A stretch of 5,228 nucleotides of DNA from Planctomycetaceae bacterium. Its GTDB lineage: Bacteria; Planctomycetota; Planctomycetia; Pirellulales; UBA1268. Shown one piece after another: positions 1-4,394 of this stretch. The position numbers and the translations under genes were made by a program. The stretch covers positions 1 through 5,228 of the forward strand of contig SIAG01000299.1 of the NCBI GenBank assembly GCA_009691925.1. The letters run 5' to 3'. Under the pieces are notes generated by a model, which saw only the letters and a program-made list of their open reading frames with translations, was not told where the DNA came from and did not search any database. Within the stretch, counting starts at the first letter, position 1. Every line of letters starts with the position of its first letter.

Positions 1-202
1 TCGGCAGATGGAACGCCCCGCACTGGAGGCGGGCGCTGACCATCAGCCGGCGGGCATGCTCGACCCCGAACGCCTCGGCCTGCTGCTGGAAGTCGACGAT
101 GTCGATGTCCATCGCGTCGAAACCGAACGACAGCGCCAGTTCGATGAGCTCGCTGGGCCGTCCGGAAAGGGGCAGGCCGACGGTGCTGAGATTACGGAAC
201 AT
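1..202 (-). CDS. Sugar phosphate isomerase/epimerase-like TIM-barrel protein, N-terminal part (cut by window edge)
   Basis: The minus strand reads from an ATG at 202-200 through 67 residues to the left edge with no stop. The protein begins MFRNLSTVGLPLSGRPSELI and continues with a run containing FDAMDIDIVDF and later CGAFHLP. A short N-terminal strand, an ELIELALSFGFDAMDIDI helix-strand unit and a later glycine/phenylalanine-rich strand fit the first beta-alpha units of the xylose-isomerase-like (AP endonuclease 2) TIM-barrel superfamily, whose members isomerise or epimerise sugars or related polyols in the cytoplasm. The start is supported by an AGGAG Shine-Dalgarno (plus strand 214-218, 11 nt before the ATG). 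The metal-binding and catalytic residues lie in the missing part, so the substrate cannot be named. A divergent promoter region separates it from uppP. The family assignment is fairly good; the exact function is unknown. Confidence 0.7.
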   Translation of the reverse strand, partial: MFRNLSTVGLPLSGRPSELIELALSFGFDAMDIDIVDFQQQAEAFGVEHARRLMVSARLQCGAFHLP

Positions 203-260
203 CGCGAGGAGGTCTCCTGGGCTCTGGCTCACCGCGCTCGTGGCGCGGGGTAGGGGCCGG

Positions 261-286
261 GTGTCTGGAACGAGTGTCTGGAGCGG
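261..286. repeat. Tandem 13-nt direct repeat (two imperfect copies)
   Basis: GTGTCTGGAACGA (261-273) is followed at once by GTGTCTGGAGCGG (274-286), identical at 11 of 13 positions. It lies within the isomerase leader between the gene start and the inverted repeat at 320-340. It may be a pair of tandem binding half-sites or a small slippage duplication; there is no further evidence for a role. Confidence 0.35.
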
Positions 287-319
287 CTGTTCGGGGTGGG
301 GTGGGCGGCGCGAGCCTCC

Positions 320-340
320 GACAGCGTTGCCGTCGCTGTC
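320..340. repeat. Inverted repeat, 7-bp arms with 7-nt loop, in the isomerase leader
   Basis: GACAGCG (320-326), TTGCCGT, then CGCTGTC (334-340) form a perfect 7-bp inverted repeat. It sits 26 nt downstream of the candidate isomerase -10 box, inside the predicted leader. It could be a repressor operator or an RNA hairpin. No T-run follows on either strand, so it is not an obvious intrinsic terminator. Confidence 0.5.
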
Positions 341-365
341 ACGCCCACCGGCGGGGAAGCGAAGG

Positions 366-394
366 ATTATGCCTGAAGGGGCTGCTATTTTGAA
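366..394 (-). promoter_or_regulatory. Candidate sigma-70-type promoter for the isomerase gene
   Basis: On the minus strand there is TTCAAA (389-394) as a -35 box, a 17-nt spacer, and CATAAT (366-371) as a -10 box. CATAAT matches TATAAT at 5 of 6 positions and TTCAAA matches TTGACA at 4 of 6. It lies in one of the few AT-rich patches of the window and points toward the isomerase ATG, leaving a leader of roughly 155 nt. The call is by consensus only. Confidence 0.45.
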
Positions 395-420
395 GCGGGA
401 ACAGCTAGGGCATCGAAAAA

Positions 421-534
421 AGCCCTCCCCGCCCTGCTTTCCTCGCCGTCCCGCCCCGCCCGCCGACTTTCTCCCCCCCCTTCGGCGCCGTCCCAGCCCA
501 ACTCCGCTCCCCCACCCCGGCAGCCCCCCCTTCC
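421..534. other. C-rich, strongly strand-skewed tract directly before uppP
   Basis: In these 114 nt I count 71 C, 18 T, 18 G and 7 A on the plus strand, with C-runs of 7 to 8 or more. The tract runs right up to the uppP ATG, so the gene has no purine-rich Shine-Dalgarno. No continuous reading frame here looks like a protein. It probably forms the untranslated leader of uppP and would give a mostly unpaired, pyrimidine-rich mRNA 5' end. A role is not shown. Confidence 0.6.
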
Positions 535-1392
535 ATGACCCTCGTCGAAGCGATCACCCTTGGCATTGTCCAGGGGCTCACCGAGTTCCTCCCCGTGTCG
601 AGCACGGCCCATCTGCGGATCGTCCCGGCGCTCCTCGGCTGGGAAGACCCCGGGGCGGCCTATTCGGCCGTCATCCAGTGCGGCACGCTCGCCGCGGTCT
701 GCGTGGCGATGAGGGGAGACATCGCGTCCCTGCTGCGGGGATTCTTCAAGGGGATGGCGACCGGACGCCCGTGGGGGAGCCCCGAGTCGCGGGTTTCGCT
801 GCTGATTCTCCTCGGCACCCTTCCGATCGTGATCGTCGGATTCGCCCTCCGGAAGCTCATCAAAGGGGAGGCCCGGCGGTTGGAGGTCGTGATCGGGGCC
901 CTCGTGGCGGCGACGGTTCTCATGGCGGTGGCGGAGATCGTCATCCGCCTCCGGCAGCGGCGCGGCCCGACCGGACGGCACGGGCTCGACGGCATCGGTC
1001 TCGCCGACGGCCTGGGGATGGGCCTGGCCCAGGTGCTGGCGCTCGTCCCCGGCACGTCGCGCAGCGGCGTGACGATCTCGTCGGGGATGCTCGGGGGGCT
1101 CGACCGGCAGACCGCCGCCCGGTTCTCCTTCCTCCTCTCGCTCCCCGCGGTTGCGGCCGCCGGCCTTCTCGAAGCCTGGCAGGAACGGGGCGCGATCTTC
1201 GGCTCCACCGAGGCGATCACGATGGCCGCCGCCGGAACACTGGCCGCGGCAGTCGTCGGCTACGGGGCGATCCGCTGGCTCCTGGCGATGCTCGGCAGCC
1301 ACACGCTCTGGCCGTTCATCAGCTACCGGCTCGTTCTCGCCACGATCCTCGCCTGGTCGCTCGCCGCGGGGTGGGTGCCCGCCGTGGGCTGA
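535..1392 (+). CDS. uppP: Undecaprenyl-diphosphatase UppP (BacA family)
   Basis: Integral membrane phosphatase that hydrolyses undecaprenyl diphosphate (C55-PP) to C55-P, the carrier lipid for peptidoglycan and other surface polymers. BacA-type enzymes are linked to bacitracin tolerance. The 285-residue length is normal. The (E/Q)xxxE motif reads QGLTE (13-17) and continues FLPVSSTAHL, with His26 aligning with the E. coli catalytic-site histidine (H30). The second signature, PGTSRSG, is at 172-178, with Arg176 matching E. coli R174. Several hydrophobic helices are evident, for example around 88-104, 118-138, 197-212, 227-252 and 262-280, consistent with a multi-pass protein. The ATG at 535 places the first motif at the usual distance from the N-terminus. 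No Shine-Dalgarno precedes it, only the C-rich tract. It is divergent from the isomerase and convergent with the sigma-54 activator. No key residue is missing and it looks functional. Confidence 0.96.
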   Translation: MTLVEAITLGIVQGLTEFLPVSSTAHLRIVPALLGWEDPGAAYSAVIQCGTLAAVCVAMRGDIASLLRGFFKGMATGRPWGSPESRVSLLILLGTLPIVIVGFALRKLIKGEARRLEVVIGALVAATVLMAVAEIVIRLRQRRGPTGRHGLDGIGLADGLGMGLAQVLALVPGTSRSGVTISSGMLGGLDRQTAARFSFLLSLPAVAAAGLLEAWQERGAIFGSTEAITMAAAGTLAAAVVGYGAIRWLLAMLGSHTLWPFISYRLVLATILAWSLAAGWVPAVG

Positions 1393-1394
1393 AC

Positions 1395-1571
1395 CCCCTC
1401 GACGGGGCCCGCCGCGCCGACCAGTCCCCCGGCAAACGTGCGGCGGAGGTCGATCGGCTCCTCGCCGCGCCGGCATGGAGCCAGACCTGGGCCCGCTATT
1501 TTCGCGACGTCATCCGCTTTGCCGAACACTGGCCCGAGGCGGCGGCGGTGGCGAACCGGTGCGGGAGCTGT
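1395..1571 (+). pseudogene. Probable remnant of a DUF1549-type (planctomycete cytochrome-associated) gene
   Basis: In the frame whose codons begin at positions divisible by three, the gap between uppP and the activator encodes a protein-like stretch: KRAAEVDRLLAAPAWSQTW followed by ARYFRDVIRFAEHW. This resembles the DUF1549 core, typically of the form vDrLLa-p-y-erWArhwlDvvRfae, found in large secreted planctomycete proteins. Codons from 1437 to about 1540 mostly end in G or C, as in real genes here. There is no start codon, no N-terminal domain, no cytochrome CxxCH motif and no downstream DUF1553 part, and the frame merges into the antisense of the activator. It therefore looks like an internal scrap left by deletion or rearrangement. 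Boundaries are approximate. It could also be a chance resemblance in GC-rich DNA. Confidence 0.45.
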
Positions 1572-1601
1572 TCGGATGATGGTGCCACGGCCGCGCCTCG
1601 G

Positions 1602-3044
1602 TCAGCCCCCCGCGGGGAGCGCCGAAAGATCGAGTCCGAGGCGCTTCGCCTTCTTGTAGAGCGTCGTCCGGTTGATGCCGAGGGCCCGGGCTGCCGCGTC
1701 GCGCCGCCAGGCGTGGCGCTGGAGCGCCTCGAGGATCATCTGCCGCTCCGGCACCGCCAGCGACTCTCGCAGCGCACCCTGGCCAAGCGGCTCGACCCGG
1801 ACCGCGCCGGCCGTCATGACCGCCGGGGGAAGATCGCCGACCTCGACGCGGCTGGCCGTGCCGAGATAGACGCCGCGTTCGACGGCGTGCTCGAGCTCGC
1901 GAACGTTGCCGGGCCAATCGTGGGCCAGCAGGGCCGCCAGCGCCCCCGGGGTGAAGCCGTCGACCGTTCGCCCCGCCCGGGCCGCAGCGCGGGTGAGAAA
2001 GTGGCTGGCGAGGAGGGGGATATCGGAGCGCCGGTCACGGAGCGCCGGCATCTCGATCGTGACGACATTGATCCGCCAGAAGAGATCGGCGCGGAACCGG
2101 CCGGCGGCGACCAGCGCCGCGAGATCCTCGTGGGTGGCGAGGACGAGGCGGGCGTCGACCTTGCGCGTCGATCCCCCCCCCACCGGCTCGAACTCGAGGT
2201 TCTGGAGGACGCGGAGGAGCTTCACCTGGAGGCCCGGCGTGGCGGTGGCGATCTCGTCGAGGAAGATCGTCCCCCCATCGGCTTGGGCGAAACGCCCTTC
2301 GCGGTCGACCGTGGCCCCCGTGAACGCGCCGGCGACATGGCCGAATAGCTCGCTCTCGAGGAGCGATTCCGACAGGCTGCCGCAGGCGACCTCGACGAAG
2401 CGCCCGCTGCGGCGGCCGCTGATGGCATGGATTTCCCGGGCCAGGAGCGATTTCCCCGTGCCGCTCTCGCCGGTGAGGAGGATCGTGACCCCGGTGTCGG
2501 CAACGCGACGGGCGATGTCGAGCACCCGGCGGATCGCCGGGTCTCCCCCGAGGATCTCGACCCGATCCCCTGGCGAAATCAGGCCCTGCTCGACGTCCGG
2601 AGACGGGGTCGGGCAGGCCTTCGTGAGCGCCTCCAGCAGCCGGTCATCGGCAGCTGGAAAGCCGATCGTGATGTCCCATCCGGCGGGATCGGCCTGGGGA
2701 GGGAGCACGGCGACGAGCCTGGCCAGCGCGTGCCGGGAGGGGAGTTGCTGGCGGACTGCCTCGGCGCCCCGCGTGGCCACCTGGCCGACGACGACCCACG
2801 CATCACACCGGCCGCGGGAGACGAGGCGGCGGGCCTCCTCAGCGCTCCCGGCGGCGCTGGCGTGCCACCCCTGAGTACAGAGCCAGGCCGCGGTTCCCGA
2901 TGCGGCCCGGCGATCGGCATCGATGACGACCACCCGGCCGCGCGCCCCATTCCGCTCCGCCCCGCGCGTCGCCCGGCTGTTCCCCCCGGGCGTCGGGAGC
3001 GGGGAGGGAAGGCTGTGCGGTGCGGAAACGAGGTCGGCGCGCAT
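1602..3044 (-). CDS. Sigma-54-dependent transcriptional activator (NtrC-like) with degenerate receiver domain
   Basis: Cytoplasmic enhancer-binding protein expected to open sigma-54 promoters by ATP hydrolysis. Numbered from the ATG at 3044 (480 residues): a low-complexity N-terminus to about 35; a receiver-like domain at about 36-142; an AAA+ domain with Walker A GESGTGKS (192-199), the sigma-54-contacting GAFTGA loop (239-244), Walker B GTIFLDE (258-264), the arginine-finger region FRADLFWRI (R318, R324) and sensor II WPGNVREL (377-384); and a C-terminal Fis-type helix-turn-helix (about 447-470, ending RTTLYKKAKRLG). The ATPase looks intact. The receiver keeps acidic D42/D44, but the phospho-acceptor position is V86/G87, the conserved Thr/Ser is P115 and the conserved Lys is F129, so phosphorylation is unlikely. 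A GTG at 3074 in the same frame would add ten residues; I prefer 3044 because a promoter-like motif lies at 3071-3105. No kinase gene is adjacent. It is downstream of dedA on the same strand. Confidence 0.93.
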   Translation of the reverse strand: MRADLVSAPHSLPSPLPTPGGNSRATRGAERNGARGRVVVIDADRRAASGTAAWLCTQGWHASAAGSAEEARRLVSRGRCDAWVVVGQVATRGAEAVRQQLPSRHALARLVAVLPPQADPAGWDITIGFPAADDRLLEALTKACPTPSPDVEQGLISPGDRVEILGGDPAIRRVLDIARRVADTGVTILLTGESGTGKSLLAREIHAISGRRSGRFVEVACGSLSESLLESELFGHVAGAFTGATVDREGRFAQADGGTIFLDEIATATPGLQVKLLRVLQNLEFEPVGGGSTRKVDARLVLATHEDLAALVAAGRFRADLFWRINVVTIEMPALRDRRSDIPLLASHFLTRAAARAGRTVDGFTPGALAALLAHDWPGNVRELEHAVERGVYLGTASRVEVGDLPPAVMTAGAVRVEPLGQGALRESLAVPERQMILEALQRHAWRRDAAARALGINRTTLYKKAKRLGLDLSALPAGG

Positions 3045-3070
3045 GGTGAATCCCGTGGACGAAAAAGGCT

Positions 3071-3105
3071 CCACAGTTACCTAGGTCGCCGTTTGGCGAC
3101 GTCAA
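3071..3105 (-). promoter_or_regulatory. Candidate promoter of the sigma-54 activator gene
   Basis: Read on the minus strand, TTGACG (3100-3105, 5 of 6 to the -35 consensus) is followed after 16 to 19 nt by TAGGTAACT (3075-3083), an AT-rich stretch in which TAGGTA or GTAACT could act as a weak -10. The plus-strand sequence CCACAGTTACCTA at 3071-3083 recurs upstream of dedA with one inserted base. Transcription from here would start near or below 3074, favouring the ATG at 3044 as the translation start. Confidence 0.35.
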
Positions 3106-3112
3106 AGTCGCC
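3085..3112. repeat. Three alternating hexamer half-sites overlapping the activator promoter
   Basis: GTCGCC (3085-3090), then four bases, GGCGAC (3095-3100), then six bases, GTCGCC (3107-3112). The central hexamer is perfectly complementary to either neighbour, so two mutually exclusive 6-bp hairpins, or two overlapping palindromic operators, are possible. The first palindrome lies in the spacer of the candidate promoter, a usual place for a repressor or autoregulatory site. Confidence 0.5.
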
Positions 3113-3132
3113 CGAGGTCGACAAGCTTGCCG

Positions 3133-3148
3133 AAAAGGGACATTTCCC
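3133..3148 (-). terminator. Weak intrinsic terminator candidate after dedA
   Basis: On the minus strand GGGA, loop AATG, TCCC (3137-3148) is followed by TTTT (3133-3136), about 40 nt past the dedA stop. The stem is only 4 bp and the T-run only four, so it would be weak at best. If it works, it would partly separate dedA from the activator gene. Confidence 0.2.
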
Positions 3149-3187
3149 CAGCGTGAGCCGGCAGAATCGGCACGACCCCTCCCGCCG

Positions 3188-3922
3188 TCAGTCGCGGCCG
3201 CCGGGGCGGTCGCCGGGGGACGGTTCGACATGCTTGGTATGGCTGTCGCCGATCCCGACGGCATCGACGATCCGGTCGCCGGCAGGACCGAAGATCAGCT
3301 CCTTGTTCTCAAACAGCGCCTCGGGGTCGCGGTCGAGCATCTGCATCCGCCGCTTCCGGAACCAGAAGAACGCCACCACCGCCAAGAAGGCGAGCGAGAT
3401 CGCCGCTAGCGTCAGCCCCCGTTCGGCCGAGCGAATCAGGCCGCTGATGCTGTCCCCGAAGGAATAGGCCAGCCCGAAGAATCCGCCGATGACCACCGAC
3501 GCGCAGAGGAGATCGGCGAGGAGGAACCAGCGGTACTTCACCTTGAGCATGCCGGCGGTGAGATAGAAGGGGCTCCGCAGGCCAACGAGAAACCGAGCGA
3601 CAAAGAACGCCTTGATCCCGTGCCGGTTGATGAGATCCTCGATCGTCTTCTCGCGTTCGGGGGTGAGAAACCCCGACCACCAGGGATGGTCACGGAGGAT
3701 CTTGGCGCCGAAAAATCTCCCCACGGCGTACATCAGGCTGTCGCCGAGCACCGCGCCGAGGAGGCAGGCAGGGAGGGCGTAATACCAATGCAGCGCTCCC
3801 GCCTTGCTGGCGACGCCGGCAGCGATGATCGGTACCTCCTCCGGCACCGGGAGCCCGATCCCCGTGAGCGTCAGGAAGATCACGATGCCGAGGTACGACC
3901 CCTGCTCGAACCACTCGATCAT
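3188..3922 (-). CDS. DedA family (VTT-domain) membrane protein
   Basis: A 244-residue inner-membrane protein starting MIEWFEQGSYLG. The DedA/VTT signatures are present: the re-entrant segment GLPVPEEVPIIAAG (23-36), the GAVLGDSLMYAVGRFFG region (56-72, Asp61), and ARFLVGLRSPFYLTAGML (109-126). Arg110 and Arg116 have the same six-residue spacing as the essential arginines R130 and R136 of E. coli YqjA/YghB. Hydrophobic helices are visible at about 12-22, 46-58, 131-150 and 167-188. Family members transport lipids or act as proton-linked transporters, and some (UptA type) return undecaprenyl phosphate to the inner leaflet. Whether this one does so is inference. A charged tail of about 55 residues follows the last helix, starting RKRRMQ, longer than in typical members of about 200-220 residues. 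The frame is open upstream to 4129, but that part is proline/glycine/arginine-rich and unlike the family, so the ATG at 3922 is chosen. No clear Shine-Dalgarno is present. Confidence 0.92.
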   Translation of the reverse strand: MIEWFEQGSYLGIVIFLTLTGIGLPVPEEVPIIAAGVASKAGALHWYYALPACLLGAVLGDSLMYAVGRFFGAKILRDHPWWSGFLTPEREKTIEDLINRHGIKAFFVARFLVGLRSPFYLTAGMLKVKYRWFLLADLLCASVVIGGFFGLAYSFGDSISGLIRSAERGLTLAAISLAFLAVVAFFWFRKRRMQMLDRDPEALFENKELIFGPAGDRIVDAVGIGDSHTKHVEPSPGDRPGGRD

Positions 3923-3972
3923 GTTCAGTTCGGTCGGGTGTCCAGGGAGTCGGCCCGTGTCGTGCAACGCTG

Positions 3973-3988
3973 CCACAGTGTACCTAAG
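3973..3988 (-). promoter_or_regulatory. Promoter-like motif upstream of dedA, shared with the activator upstream region
   Basis: Plus-strand CCACAGTGTACCTAAG here matches CCACAGTTACCTAG at 3071-3084: thirteen bases (CCACAGT-TACCTA) are shared with one inserted G. On the minus strand it reads TTAGGTACACTGTGG, containing TACACT (4 of 6 to the -10 consensus), about 50 nt before the dedA ATG. No good -35 was found. It may be a promoter core or a binding site common to both genes. Confidence 0.35.
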
Positions 3989-4062
3989 GAAAACCGCCGG
4001 GGCAGGGGACTTCCAACCTCCGCCGGCTGCGGAAACGGGCCAGCACCGCCCTTTCTGCCCCG

Positions 4063-4094
4063 ATTGCCCTTGCCGCGCCAGGGCAATTCTACCA
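4063..4094 (-). promoter_or_regulatory. Inverted repeat with promoter-like elements upstream of dedA
   Basis: ATTGCCC (4063-4069) and GGGCAAT (4081-4087) form a perfect 7-bp inverted repeat with an 11-nt loop. On the minus strand TGGTAGAAT (4086-4094) is an extended -10 (TGn plus TAGAAT, 5 of 6) overlapping one arm. Also on the minus strand, TGGCGC, five bases, GGGCA (4065-4080) keeps the GG-N10-GC skeleton of a sigma-54 promoter, though its -12 half is poor. Either would leave a leader of 130 to 160 nt before dedA. Confidence 0.35.
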
Positions 4095-4394
4095 TCGCCC
4101 GTTCTCCGCCCCGGACCATCCAATGCCATCCTCCTCCTCCCGTTCGGCCCGCCGCCGGCGTCCGCTCCCCTTGCTGCCCGTGGAAAAAGTCATCCCTGAC
4201 CGAACCGCTGAGGGGCAGCCAGTGGAACCGGTCCACCTGGAAACCACACTGTTTTCTCAAGTCATGCGCACTTTCGGCCGCCTTGTGCTGTCGGGCCCAG
4301 AGTTTTTCCGCGGGCAGCTGGGGCTGGGCGGCGGCATGCCTGGCCTGCCAGAAAGGGGCGTCGCCAGCGCGTCCTCTCGCGCCGTGGGCACCGC
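4095..4394. other. Unassigned intergenic stretch downstream of apbE
   Basis: No gene could be supported in this stretch between the dedA control region and the apbE stop. A plus-strand frame opens at 4123 but runs 178 nt into the antisense of apbE, starts with a serine/arginine/proline-rich run and matches no family I know. Part of it (about 4180-4310) is less GC-rich than its surroundings, which suggests a control region, a small RNA or decayed sequence. It contains the near-palindrome at 4219-4240 and no recognisable terminator for apbE. Confidence 0.4.
4219..4240. repeat. Imperfect 22-bp palindrome centred on ACCGGT
   Basis: CCAGTGGAACC (4219-4229) faces GGTCCACCTGG (4230-4240): outer CCAG/CTGG, inner TGG/CCA and core ACC/GGT pair, with one unpaired base on each side. 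With no loop it is better read as a DNA-binding palindrome than as a hairpin. No role is known. Confidence 0.35.

Noticed and set aside
409..426. GGGC/GCCC hairpin with an A6/T6 run, considered as a terminator
   Set aside because: Only a 4-bp stem, with the T/A run inside the loop instead of after the stem, and no gene ends there on either strand.
1394..1407. CCCC/GGGG hairpin just after the uppP stop, considered as a terminator
   Set aside because: Short stem with no T-run behind it. Such pairs are common by chance in this sequence.
385..1476. A 363-residue minus-strand frame antisense to uppP
   Set aside because: Highly charged, repetitive composition with no recognisable motif, while the opposite strand encodes a complete UppP.
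1608..1617. CCCCGCGGGG palindrome at the end of the activator gene
   Set aside because: Explained by the C-terminal Pro-Ala-Gly-Gly codons and not followed by a T-run.
99..2348. A 749-residue plus-strand open frame
   Set aside because: It crosses uppP out of frame and then runs antisense to the activator. Its composition is Arg/Pro/Gly-rich with no domain, typical of a shadow frame in GC-rich DNA. Only the short part around 1395-1571 looks protein-like and is reported separately.
3044..3074. GTG at 3074 as the activator start
   Set aside because: Possible, but it has only a weak AGG upstream and overlaps the candidate promoter core, so the ATG at 3044 is preferred. The choice is not certain.
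1906..3467. Long plus-strand frames antisense to the activator and dedA (1906-2874, 2427-3467)
   Set aside because: They mirror well-supported genes and have Arg/Ser/Pro-rich shadow composition.
3923..4129. N-terminal extension of the dedA frame up to 4129
   Set aside because: The added 69 residues are Gly/Arg/Pro-rich and unlike DedA N-termini, and they overlap promoter-like elements. The ATG at 3922 gives the expected start.
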